Assembly (NCBI GenBank): GCA_024641365.1
Contig: JAHEDF010000029.1
Coordinates: 5,578-16,930 of the forward strand
Reading direction: 5' to 3'
Source of the DNA: Planctomycetota bacterium
GTDB taxonomy: Bacteria > Planctomycetota > UBA11346
Length of the DNA: 11,353 bases
Shown piece by piece: positions 1-6,792 of the stretch. The first letter of the stretch is position 1; every line of letters begins with the position of its first letter. Both the position numbers and the translations under genes were made by a program. The notes below the pieces were generated by a model that saw only the letters and a list, made by a program, of their open reading frames with translations, did not search any database and was not told the DNA's origin.

Positions 1-204
1 AAATATTTTGGTTGGGGTGACGAGAAAAAATGGTGGCGCCCAAATTTAGATGCGGTTTCTAAAGGACTCAAGTCACCACTCGATTGGACTAATTTGGTTT
101 CGACTAAAGAGGCAACGGTTTCTGCTGCGTACGAAGCCTGTTGTTTGGCAAGATTGACAGCTTGTATATTTCGTGTCCCCACCGCGCCAATGTGGCATAA
201 ATAA
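1..204 (+). CDS. C-terminal fragment of an unidentified protein (partial at left edge, doubtful)
   Basis: A plus-strand frame is open from base 1 and ends at TAA 202-204, giving 67 residues that begin KYFGWGDEKKWWRPNLDAV. The first half looks protein-like, with several Trp and alternating charged and hydrophobic residues. The second half is Cys/Ala-rich and less convincing. I do not recognise a family. If real, it is the 3' end of a gene that starts outside the window, converging with and overlapping the minus-strand gene at 73-423. The two frames are codon-aligned antisense, so one may simply be an echo of the other. A third, minus-strand frame is open over the same bases, so coding strand cannot be settled from this window alone. 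Confidence 0.35.
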   Translation, partial: KYFGWGDEKKWWRPNLDAVSKGLKSPLDWTNLVSTKEATVSAAYEACCLARLTACIFRVPTAPMWHK

Positions 205-423
205 CAAATTTCCCTCTTTGGTTTTTAAAATTAATTTTCCCTTTTGATTACTGACAACCGTACCCGTACTAACACCTTTGGTTCCAGTTGCCATTGCATC
301 ATGTGCTTCTTTTTTCGGCTCTGCATTTTCATTTTCATGCTCAGCCGCAAACGCAGGTGATGGCTGCATCAGGACAGCGGCTACCAGCAAGCCCGAAATG
401 ATCGTGGATAGTGATTTTAACAT
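73..423 (-). CDS. Small secreted protein of unknown function; 3' end uncertain
   Basis: A start at 423 is preferred because AAGGA lies about six bases upstream of that ATG. An in-frame ATG at 444 lacks such a site. The product is about 116 residues. It opens with a clear Sec signal peptide (MLKSL, hydrophobic run, cleavage near PAFA/AEHE), then a charged Glu/Lys/His stretch, then a beta-rich piece containing GTVVSNQKGKLILKTKEGN followed by FMPHWRGG. From memory, small planctomycete exported proteins share a core with a xxPRWxGG-type motif followed by a Gly-rich turn and a GDxVxxxW segment. That second half is not visible here: after RGG the sequence becomes Cys/Ser/Arg-rich and ends at TGA 73-75. 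This suggests a frameshift, a truncation or a diverged tail. The signal peptide and start are well supported, the C-terminus is not. Confidence 0.55.
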   Translation of the reverse strand: MLKSLSTIISGLLVAAVLMQPSPAFAAEHENENAEPKKEAHDAMATGTKGVSTGTVVSNQKGKLILKTKEGNLLFMPHWRGGDTKYTSCQSCQTTGFVRSRNRCLFSRNQISPIEW

Positions 424-577
424 AACGTTCCTTTGCGGACGCATGGGTGAGTAAGGATAAATTGAAAAATTATGTTTTTTTAAAAGAGATCATAGCCCGT
501 AAGTGGTAGGGAAAGATATTGTCGAGAGTAGCAACCGTATGACGGCCGTCTACAAGCTGGCCATATAAGCCTCCCTT

Positions 578-595
578 TTACCATGCCCATGGTAA
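578..595. repeat. 18-bp palindrome between the small secreted protein gene and htrA
   Basis: TTACCATG and CATGGTAA are exact inverted copies separated by CC. The element lies just beyond the htrA terminator and upstream of the minus-strand gene starting at 423. It could be an operator for a dimeric regulator or part of a 3' RNA structure. A shorter perfect palindrome, GACGGCCGTC, lies nearby at 541-550. No function can be assigned from sequence. Confidence 0.4.
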
Positions 596-596
596 C

Positions 597-632
597 AAAA
601 AATATGCCCGTCGGAAATGGGGTCCGACGGGC
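597..632 (-). terminator. Rho-independent terminator of htrA
   Basis: A perfect 10-bp stem pairs GCCCGTCGGA (606-615) with 623-632 around a 7-base loop. On the minus strand it is followed by ATATTTTTTG, giving a run of six T. It lies about 30 bp beyond the htrA stop codon. The stem is GC-rich and the T tract is in the correct position, making this the best terminator in the window. Confidence 0.85.
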
Positions 633-664
633 TTATAGTTTGACCTATTTGTCTGTCTAAAGAC

Positions 665-2131
665 TTAGTTATCCTGATCTTTTTTGACGACAATGTAACT
701 CGGGCCAGGTCCTGCATATACCCGTAATAAAAGATCTCCGTCACTCTTACTAATGGCTTTGACTGCTTCTTTTGCCTTCGTCACGACAACACGATCAACT
801 TCCATAATAACTGTTCCTGGTTTTAGGCCTGCTTTATCCGCACGTGACTGTGGCATTACTTCATGAATAATAACGCCTTGAATATGTTCTGGAATTTCGA
901 AGCGCTCACGTGATTCTTGGTCTAATTCTCCAAGTCGAACACCCAATTTCGCTTTATCTGGTGCTTTTGTATCTGTGTTTTTTGCTACTACGGTATCTTC
1001 TCCCGGCATGGCTCCGACTTTAACACTCAGCTGAACCGGTTTGCCGTCACGAATTACTTCTAATTTTACTGTTGTCCCCGGAACGGCTTGTGCAGCACGT
1101 AAACGTAATTGGCGTAAATCGTCTACCGGAGCATCATTAAATTTAATGAGCACATCACCAGCCTTCACACCGGCTTGAGCAGATGGTCCGTCATTGGGTA
1201 CATCGCCAACTAAAACACCTTGTCCATTTTCAATATTAAACGCCGTTGCTAATTCCGGTGATAACGGTTGCAATAAAACCCCTAAATAACCACGTACTAC
1301 TTTACCGTTTTGAATTAAGCTATCTTGAATGCCTTTCGCCAAATTAATGGGAATTGCAAATCCAATCCCTAAATTACCACCACTTGGACTTAGTATTGCC
1401 GTATTAATTCCGATCAGACGCCCATGAACATCAACTAAAGCACCGCCACTATTTCCCGGATTAATGGATGCGTCCGTTTGAATAAAATCTTCGTAATCAG
1501 TTAATCCAACACCCCGGCCTCGTGCACTAATTATCCCACTGGTTACTGTTTGTCCGACTCCAAATGGATTGCCAACAGCTAATACAATATCACCGACTTC
1601 TGCTGAGGCACTGTCACCTAATTCAATCGCTGGCAAGGTTTCTTTGCAGTCTATTTTCAATACCGCTAGATCACTTTTGGCATCTGCTCCTACTAATTTA
1701 GCCGTGTGTTTGTCTTTCCCATTTGCCATAGTAACCGTAATTGTTTCAGCATTTTCAATAACATGATTATTCGTCAAAATATACCCATCTGTGGATACAA
1801 TCACACCTGAGCCAATGCCTTGATTTTGACGAAATTGCTGACGGTTTTCAAAATCAAAGTTAAAACGGCGTTGCAACTCCTTTGGTATATTCATGCCATC
1901 AGGCATTTTCATAAATTTAACAGTACGACTTGTCGAAATAGTCACCACGCTTGGCGACACCTTCTTCACAATGGGAGCAAAGCTGGTTTCCGGCATCACA
2001 GCTGCCACTGCTGAAGAGGAATCCGCAGCAAATAACGGGCTCGCTATGACGGCACCTGCTAGGGCTATCGCAGCCAAGATTGGCAATAATATGAGTGGTC
2101 GTTTAGTTATGGGAATGGCTTTCGTTGTCAT
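665..2131 (-). CDS. htrA: Periplasmic HtrA/Deg serine protease with two PDZ domains
   Basis: This is a 488-residue trypsin-like protease/chaperone of the DegP/DegQ/HtrA family, expected to degrade or refold damaged envelope proteins. Residues 1-36 form a Sec signal peptide (basic start, hydrophobic core, cleavage near PLFA/A). The protease domain spans about 50-275 and shows the catalytic triad His123 (TNNHVIE), Asp154 (KSDLAVL) and Ser228 (NPGNSGG). PDZ1 covers about 280-370, starting at RGYLGV, and PDZ2 about 395-480. Length and architecture match a typical two-PDZ DegP-like protein, with all catalytic residues present. The start at 2131 has GAGG eight bases upstream. That site lies inside an inverted repeat (2135-2153) that could hide it. 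It is transcribed alone, divergently from the 608-residue gene, and ends in a strong terminator. Whether it is DegP, DegQ or DegS-like cannot be decided here. Confidence 0.95.
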   Translation of the reverse strand: MTTKAIPITKRPLILLPILAAIALAGAVIASPLFAADSSSAVAAVMPETSFAPIVKKVSPSVVTISTSRTVKFMKMPDGMNIPKELQRRFNFDFENRQQFRQNQGIGSGVIVSTDGYILTNNHVIENAETITVTMANGKDKHTAKLVGADAKSDLAVLKIDCKETLPAIELGDSASAEVGDIVLAVGNPFGVGQTVTSGIISARGRGVGLTDYEDFIQTDASINPGNSGGALVDVHGRLIGINTAILSPSGGNLGIGFAIPINLAKGIQDSLIQNGKVVRGYLGVLLQPLSPELATAFNIENGQGVLVGDVPNDGPSAQAGVKAGDVLIKFNDAPVDDLRQLRLRAAQAVPGTTVKLEVIRDGKPVQLSVKVGAMPGEDTVVAKNTDTKAPDKAKLGVRLGELDQESRERFEIPEHIQGVIIHEVMPQSRADKAGLKPGTVIMEVDRVVVTKAKEAVKAISKSDGDLLLRVYAGPGPSYIVVKKDQDN

Positions 2132-2178
2132 GGTTTTTTCCTCACAGGAAAAAGTTGTGGTTTATCTAAGTCGTTCAT
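2128..2178 (-). CDS. Possible 16-codon upstream ORF coupled to htrA
   Basis: ATG at 2178 opens a 16-codon frame, [16 protein letters not shown], whose TGA overlaps the htrA ATG in an ATGA arrangement. It has no good ribosome binding site of its own (AGGAG lies about 25 bases upstream). The frame runs straight through the hairpin covering the htrA Shine-Dalgarno, so its translation would open that hairpin. It may equally be chance. Confidence 0.2.
   Translation of the reverse strand: MNDLDKPQLFPVRKKP
2135..2153 (-). promoter_or_regulatory. Hairpin over the htrA ribosome binding site (possible RNA thermometer)
   Basis: In the htrA leader RNA, UUUUUCCU and AGGAAAAA form an 8-bp stem with a GUG triloop, ending two bases before the ACC-AUG start. 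The downstream arm contains the Shine-Dalgarno AGGA, so folding would block ribosome entry. Five U-A pairs and only two G-C pairs make the stem weak. Pairing a U run with AGGA is the design of FourU thermometers known from heat-shock genes. The hairpin is seen in the sequence; the thermometer role is inference. Confidence 0.4.
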
Positions 2179-2189
2179 TTTTACAGACG

Positions 2190-2195
2190 AATATA
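2190..2195 (-). promoter_or_regulatory. Candidate -10 box for htrA
   Basis: On the minus strand TATATT matches five of six positions of the sigma-70 -10 consensus and sits about 60 bp upstream of the htrA ATG. No convincing -35 box lies 16-18 bp further upstream (CTGCAT or similar), so a different sigma factor or an activator may be used. Weak call. Confidence 0.25.
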
Positions 2196-2255
2196 CCGAC
2201 ACACTCCTTACATGCAGGTGCATTCAGCTTGTGGGAGGTTTCTCGCAGGAAGTTG

Positions 2256-2282
2256 GTAATACTGTCATTTAGGGAGTGCTAC
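2256..2282. promoter_or_regulatory. CIRCE-like imperfect inverted repeat in the htrA divergent region
   Basis: GTAATACTG and GAGTGCTAC are separated by nine bases. The right half matches the HrcA-binding CIRCE half-site GAGTGCTAA at eight of nine positions. The left half matches TTAGCACTC at only five of nine. The two halves are complementary to each other at six of nine positions. The site lies in the 232-bp region between htrA and the divergent 608-residue gene and overlaps a possible plus-strand extended -10 (TGCTACACT, ending at 2285). It could couple either gene to heat shock, but the left half is poor. Confidence 0.2.
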
Positions 2283-2363
2283 ACTGATCACATGCAGCAC
2301 ACAGTCCGAAGCCGAGTTGGGAAACTGCATCAGCCATTTTTGGAGGCACGTTAGAGTTACCGC

Positions 2364-4190
2364 ATGGCTACTCCACATCGCTCTTCCGCACGTAATCGTT
2401 CAACTCCAAGCCGTTCTGCGACAAGCCGTTCTGCGACAAGCCGCTCTGCGCCAAGCCGTTCTGCGACAAGCCGCTCTGCGCCAAGCCCCTCTGCGCCCGA
2501 TCAAGAAGACGGCTCAGCTCCACATCGTTCATCAACCCGCGCATTGCCAGCGAAAAAAGGAGCTGGAATTGGTTTATATGTGACTGTCGGTATTGGTGTT
2601 ATTATTTTAGTCGCGGTATTTTCTATTGGCCCAATTCGCAAAAGTATGGCTTTAAATACTTTGGACGGTTTCAAAAATGATGGAAAGAATCCCGAAGCCA
2701 TTGCTGCTGCAGATGCCTATTTGGCATTAGCCGGTGATCAACCGAGTGTTGTTGCATCGGCAATTCGCCAAGACCGCGGCCCTGTCACCGCACAAATTCA
2801 TTTAGCTAAACAATTAAAATTATTTTCTATTTTAATGTTTATCGCCGAACGACCAATCAAGAGTGGCGAAGGCGCTGGAATAACGGTGGAGGAGCGCGTA
2901 TCTGCATTAGAAACTGGAGCAGAGATTTATGATAGCGAAAAAAATGGTGACGACCTCTTGCCAGATGACATTAAGAAATGGGCACAAGCCATTGAACAAG
3001 ACCGTAGCGTTGCATTAGCAAGCATAAAATTATTAGTCGCTGCAAAACCTAAATATATAAACGAAATATTGACGGATATAGCAACTAAAGGAGATCCTGA
3101 TCCTGTCTTAGCCAACGCTGCTATTGATGGATTAGCCTCCTTGGCAGAACCAAGCACACTCGGTTACATTATTAAACTATTAGAAGGCAATAATAACGAT
3201 TTGGTCATTGCTAATAAAGCACTAACTGAACGTATTGTGAATTTAGCGAACGGCGATCATCTTACTCAGATCAATAACTTACTTGATCATCCAAAACCAG
3301 GCGTTCGTGCCATCGCTTTTGAAGCGCTGGGCGGACCTCTTATGCGTCTAGGCGACAGTCCCGCACATGTAAAATTACGCAGTGATTTGGCAAAACGAAT
3401 TGGCCCAAAATTAGTGAGCGAAACACCCAGTATTGAATTAGCGGCTACCTTAAAAGCCGTTCGTGGTTTACGTTTGCTTGATACCGCTGATGCCGTCCTT
3501 GCGATTTTACCGCAAATATCGGAACTTAAATTGCCTGACATTGATAATGATGTCATGGCCGACATTTTAGGACGTGCACTAATTCCAACCATTCCTTTAC
3601 CTCCACCGCCAAAAGATGGCGGTAAACCATCAGAACAAGATACCGTTGCAATTAAGATTCGTGCTCAAGGCGATGCGCTTATTAGGAAGCTCAGTGCTGG
3701 ATTAGATGATGGCGCCACACGTACGGTGTGCGCCATGGCTCTCTCGCTGATTCATGACAAAACTTATTTACCGCTGCGCGATGCGGTTGATCGCTTAATC
3801 TCACATGGTGAAGAACCAACCTGCATGAATGCGGTCATTACCATTGTCGATAAAACCTATGGCCGCAATGACGTTACAAAGCACTGCCAATTGGATTTGA
3901 ATAAATGGGAAAAATTTCTAAAAGCAGACCGGCCACAATTTGAACGCGTAAAAGAAATCCTAGAATGGCTACGCGAAAATGGAAAATATCAGTTAGTGTC
4001 AGATGGACGTGAACGTTTAGGCATTAGCAAAGACTATATTACAGCCGCTCAGGCAGATTTAGATAGTTGGCTTAGTGATCCTAAATTTCTACCACCACTT
4101 GGCCTTACTAGAAACCGTATAGATGGTCTCAATCAAGACATTAAAATGCTTGGGATGAACGTACGCAAAGCGTGGGCTGGTGCATTGTAA
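2364..4190 (+). CDS. Membrane-anchored helical-repeat-like protein with Ser/Arg-rich tail; function unknown
   Basis: This is a 608-residue protein I cannot assign to a named family. Residues 1-65 are polar and basic, dominated by five-residue SRSAT/SRSAP repeats at about 16-45, with PHRSS occurring at both 4-8 and 53-57. A single membrane segment follows at about 69-89 (GLYVTVGIGVIILVAVFSIG), so the rest is probably outside the cytoplasm if the short tail stays in. The body is mostly helical. Residues about 210-330 contain helix pairs with Asp-Pro turns (DPDPVLANAAIDGLASL, HPKPGVRAIAFEALGG) typical of HEAT/armadillo-like repeats, which usually bind proteins. A proline-rich linker lies near 408-420 (IPTIPLPPPPKDGG). 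ATG 2364 is the first ATG after an in-frame TAG at 2352. The strong GGAGG at 2342 is too far upstream, so initiation signals are weak. It appears monocistronic, divergent from htrA and ended by the repeat at 4241-4273. Confidence 0.8.
   Translation: MATPHRSSARNRSTPSRSATSRSATSRSAPSRSATSRSAPSPSAPDQEDGSAPHRSSTRALPAKKGAGIGLYVTVGIGVIILVAVFSIGPIRKSMALNTLDGFKNDGKNPEAIAAADAYLALAGDQPSVVASAIRQDRGPVTAQIHLAKQLKLFSILMFIAERPIKSGEGAGITVEERVSALETGAEIYDSEKNGDDLLPDDIKKWAQAIEQDRSVALASIKLLVAAKPKYINEILTDIATKGDPDPVLANAAIDGLASLAEPSTLGYIIKLLEGNNNDLVIANKALTERIVNLANGDHLTQINNLLDHPKPGVRAIAFEALGGPLMRLGDSPAHVKLRSDLAKRIGPKLVSETPSIELAATLKAVRGLRLLDTADAVLAILPQISELKLPDIDNDVMADILGRALIPTIPLPPPPKDGGKPSEQDTVAIKIRAQGDALIRKLSAGLDDGATRTVCAMALSLIHDKTYLPLRDAVDRLISHGEEPTCMNAVITIVDKTYGRNDVTKHCQLDLNKWEKFLKADRPQFERVKEILEWLRENGKYQLVSDGRERLGISKDYITAAQADLDSWLSDPKFLPPLGLTRNRIDGLNQDIKMLGMNVRKAWAGAL
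2407..2496 (+). repeat. Six-copy 15-bp tandem repeat encoding SRSA(T/P)
   Basis: Six consecutive 15-bp units of the form caagcc-gttctgcga run without gaps. Units 1, 2 and 4 are identical, units 3 and 5 are identical to each other, and unit 6 is slightly diverged (cccctc in place of ccgctc). The unit is a multiple of three, so gain or loss of copies changes protein length by five residues without breaking the frame. The repeat lies in the cytoplasmic tail coding region of the 608-residue protein. Confidence 0.95.
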
Positions 4191-4240
4191 ATAATCTAAA
4201 TAGATAAAGAGATCCAAGTTTTACCCTTGTAGCATTGCAC

Positions 4241-4273
4241 AATTAAACGACGGGAAAATCCCGTCGTTTAATT
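4241..4273. terminator. Bidirectional terminator between convergent genes
   Basis: A perfect 15-bp inverted repeat (AATTAAACGACGGGA at 4241-4255, partner 4259-4273) encloses an AAA loop. Each strand leaves the stem with TTTAATT and the GC-rich core lies near the loop. It sits about 50 bp after the stop of the 608-residue gene and about 70 bp after the anti-sigma stop, so it probably ends both transcripts. Confidence 0.75.
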
Positions 4274-4343
4274 TCACTCTTATATTCATTAAGTTGGATA
4301 CCCTACCAGTAATATACCACGCAGCGACTATTAGATTTATTAA

Positions 4344-4856
4344 TTATTTTGTCAGCTTAACCGGTACTGTTTCTTCGCGTGAAAGCGATGCTTTACCGTC
4401 AATCGAACGTGGATCGATAACAGTTACATTCTCGCCGTCGAATACGACATAGACAGACTGCCCATCTTCTGTTTTGACTGGCACAACTTGCGTATGCGTT
4501 TGCGAGCCTTTATCCTGTGTGTTTTGCGTGGCATTTAACCAAGCCCACAAACCAATGGTAGCACAGAGACTAGCTGCCATAGCAACCGGCCATGGCAAAC
4601 GGCGATGGTGCCAATTTGTGATTTTGAATGGTGACGCCATGACAGTTGATGAGGATTCACTACTTTGTTCTAACGCAATTTGAATGAGGTCATGCTGCAC
4701 CAAGACATCCTGACAATTTACACAACGTGCAATGTGTGCAAATAATGCCGGATCGCTCTCTTCATTTAAAACCCCATCAACGACTAATGGCAATAAAGAT
4801 TCAACTTCATCACAGGCAAATTCTGTTTTTTGAGTGTCCATGTTATGGGTGCTCAT
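4344..4856 (-). CDS. Zinc-finger anti-sigma factor, single-pass membrane protein
   Basis: This 170-residue protein probably binds and inhibits the ECF sigma factor encoded just upstream. Residues 12-60 form the cytoplasmic anti-sigma domain with the zinc-binding ZAS motif His41-x3-Cys45-x2-Cys48 (HIARCVNC). Cys15 near the start could be a further ligand. A basic stretch (HHRRLPWP) leads into one membrane helix at about 89-108. The remaining 60 residues are periplasmic and polar, with a short beta-rich segment (QSVYVVFDGENVTVID) that could be the sensing part. The ATG overlaps the sigma stop codon (ATGA), with GAGGTGA a few bases upstream, so expression is coupled. Proteolysis of the anti-sigma factor is the usual release route in this class, but no site is recognisable. 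The partner assignment rests on gene order and domain type. Confidence 0.85.
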   Translation of the reverse strand: MSTHNMDTQKTEFACDEVESLLPLVVDGVLNEESDPALFAHIARCVNCQDVLVQHDLIQIALEQSSESSSTVMASPFKITNWHHRRLPWPVAMAASLCATIGLWAWLNATQNTQDKGSQTHTQVVPVKTEDGQSVYVVFDGENVTVIDPRSIDGKASLSREETVPVKLTK

Positions 4857-5509
4857 AGGTCACCTCGCATTATATTATCTAATTGTTCTTTTAATGCCGC
4901 CCGACCTCGGCATAGGCGCACTTCCACCGCTTGGCGACTCACCATTAAGCGATTAGAAATCGCCTCATGGTCTAAACCTTCGTCAATGCGTAAACGCAGC
5001 GCTTCGCGTTGAGATTCGGGCAAAGAATCAAGCGCGCGACGAACTGCTAATATGCGTTCGCGCGATAAAAATTGTTCGGTAGGATTTCGACCTAAATCAC
5101 CGGTGGCGGTATGATCGCCCAATACATCATGCGAAACACCTTTGCGACGGTCTTCTCGACGCAAATAATCTAAGCTGGCATTACGGGCTAATTGAAACAA
5201 CCAGCCACGAATTGCTGATGGATCGCGTACCGAATCTAATCGGCGCAGTACTTTAAGGCTGACTTCTTGAAAGACATCATCAACTGTTGCCGCATCGCGC
5301 ACATAACGCTGAATGGTACGACGCAACGCACCTTCTTCGCGGGTGAGCAACGCAACCGCATCGTTCGCTGCTGCACCAGACGTATCAGTGAGGTCAGAAG
5401 CCAGTATAGTCGTAGTTATGGGTGCCATTGCATTAGAGGACGGACTTTGGGTCGGCAACCTTACTTGGCCCCTATCTTCAGCCTCTACATGGTCCTGAGT
5501 GTCGTTCAC
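4853..5509 (-). CDS. ECF (sigma-70 family, group 4) RNA polymerase sigma factor
   Basis: This 218-residue alternative sigma factor should direct RNA polymerase to stress promoters. Sigma region 2 spans about 55-123, with DDVFQEVSLKVLRRLDSVRDP and IRGWLFQLARNASLDYLRR (core binding and -10 recognition). Region 4 spans about 150-212, with a helix-turn-helix in LPESQREALRLRIDEGLDHEAI and VSRQAVEVRLCRGRAALKEQL (-35 recognition). No region 3 is present, as expected for ECF factors. The first 50 residues are a low-complexity Thr/Ser/Ala extension. The start is a GTG at 5509, with AGGA about nine bases upstream. A later ATG (5428) lacks a binding site. It follows the parvulin gene by 23 bp and overlaps the anti-sigma gene by four bases. 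The ECF subgroup is not identified. Confidence 0.93.
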   Translation of the reverse strand: MNDTQDHVEAEDRGQVRLPTQSPSSNAMAPITTTILASDLTDTSGAAANDAVALLTREEGALRRTIQRYVRDAATVDDVFQEVSLKVLRRLDSVRDPSAIRGWLFQLARNASLDYLRREDRRKGVSHDVLGDHTATGDLGRNPTEQFLSRERILAVRRALDSLPESQREALRLRIDEGLDHEAISNRLMVSRQAVEVRLCRGRAALKEQLDNIMRGDL

Positions 5510-5532
5510 GAGGTATTATCCTATTAGCGGCG

Positions 5533-6792
5533 TTATTTACCTAAAAGGGACTCGATACTGCTTTCTATGCTGCTGATATCTCTAATGGACGCCCGGTTAC
5601 GCAACATAAAAACGGCTGCATTGCGAACTGATTCAAATTGATCATGACGCAGGGAACTTTCAATTTCACCAACCACTTCTGCAAACGAACGACTATGAGC
5701 ATCAATGCGCTGTGTAACAAAAATCAGATAAGCATTATTATCAATAACAAAAACTGGGCTGATACTCCCAACTGTCGCTGTTTCAAAAACCATTTTATCA
5801 AATGCAGGCTGGTAGGTTCCGGATTCAACCCAGCCCATATCACCGCCATCAACAGCATTTGGACCTTGGCTAAAATTTTTGGCCATATCTTTAAACGCCG
5901 CAGCATCTTTACCGACCAACTGCAAACGTAAATCTTCAAGTTTTTTATTCGTCATTTCCGCATTGCGTAATGCACCAGCACGTTTCTCAACTTCACCGGC
6001 AAATTGTGCAAGATCAGCTGCAACCGCATCTAAATCGGTACGCGTTGCTTGTTGGGCAATTTCTTGCACTGCTTCGGCTAATAATTTTTCCTGTTCATCG
6101 GCACTGGAAACTGTGTATTTTTCAATACGGCTCTCACTTGCTTTGCGAATTACCTCATCATTCATATCTTGCGCACGTCGAAAGACTGTAATGCGCATCT
6201 GCTTTACTTCTTGTCGTTCTGCTTGACTACTCGGACGCAATAATAATTGCAAAACTTGTGCACGAGCGGGACGGCGAAAATCAGCCTGACGTTCTTTATA
6301 ACTTTGCTCTAATTGCTCTGGTGCAATATGAGGAACTCTGCTTTCAAAATACCCCAAAACTAAATCTATAATTTGTTTCCGCTCTATAAATTTTCGTTCT
6401 TCTGCTTGTTCACGTAAAGAACTACCACGGCCTGATGCTTTTGAACGCTCCATTACCATTTGTGAAATTCGTTCATGATCAACTAAACGAAATCCACGTT
6501 GTTCTGATAATTCGCGACCATATTGAATTAATAATTCTTCTTCGGTTAATTCTACTAATGACTGCTTGGCAAAAGCGACTACTTCTTCACGCGTTGTTGG
6601 ACTAGGTCGACCACGTCGCTCATTCTCAGACATTCGTAAAGAATAACGACGCATGACATCGCCTAGCGAAATTACTGAATCGTTGACATATCGAAGGGTT
6701 AAATCAGCCATGCGCGCATCATTTTCAGCGCTTGGCATAGTGCCTATACATACAATTAACACGGTTAATTGTAGGATTATTTTGTGCGTCAT
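5533..6792 (-). CDS. Exported parvulin-type peptidyl-prolyl cis-trans isomerase (SurA/PpiC-like)
   Basis: With the start at 6792 the product is 419 residues and begins with a signal-peptide-like MTHKIILQLTVLIVCIGT and cleavage near MPSA/END. In-frame upstream starts (TTG 6873, ATG 6867, 6825, 6807) would bury this signal, and no start has a strong ribosome site. Residues about 30-165 are the helical SurA-like N-domain (RYVNDSVISLGDVMRRY). The parvulin domain is recognisable at about 300-363: AFKDMAKNFSQGPNAVDGGD, MGW, QPAFDKMVF, and a final strand AYLIFVTQRI. Its first strand appears to be RAQVLQLLLRP at 177-187, leaving about 100 helical residues inserted before the core. It probably assists outer-membrane or exported protein folding in the periplasm. 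It is the first gene of the operon with the ECF sigma and anti-sigma genes. Confidence 0.85.
   Translation of the reverse strand: MTHKIILQLTVLIVCIGTMPSAENDARMADLTLRYVNDSVISLGDVMRRYSLRMSENERRGRPSPTTREEVVAFAKQSLVELTEEELLIQYGRELSEQRGFRLVDHERISQMVMERSKASGRGSSLREQAEERKFIERKQIIDLVLGYFESRVPHIAPEQLEQSYKERQADFRRPARAQVLQLLLRPSSQAERQEVKQMRITVFRRAQDMNDEVIRKASESRIEKYTVSSADEQEKLLAEAVQEIAQQATRTDLDAVAADLAQFAGEVEKRAGALRNAEMTNKKLEDLRLQLVGKDAAAFKDMAKNFSQGPNAVDGGDMGWVESGTYQPAFDKMVFETATVGSISPVFVIDNNAYLIFVTQRIDAHSRSFAEVVGEIESSLRHDQFESVRNAAVFMLRNRASIRDISSIESSIESLLGK

Noticed and set aside
1893..2354. Plus-strand frame of 153 codons opposite the htrA start and the divergent spacer
   Set aside because: Over half is codon-antisense to the htrA signal peptide and protease start. 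The remainder spans the promoter region. No ribosome site or recognisable domain.
2407..2496. Possible CRISPR array
   Set aside because: The units are 15 bp, contiguous and without unique spacers, and they encode an in-frame peptide repeat.
2317..2583. Plus-strand frame encoding a VLRQA/ALRQA repeat protein of 88 residues
   Set aside because: It is the shifted reading of the 15-bp tandem repeat inside the 608-residue gene. Any frame of a stop-free 15-bp repeat gives a periodic peptide, and no conserved sequence lies outside the repeat.
5267..5527. Plus-strand frames opposite the sigma factor start
   Set aside because: Cys/Arg-rich antisense readings of a well-supported ECF sigma gene, with no domain or start signal.
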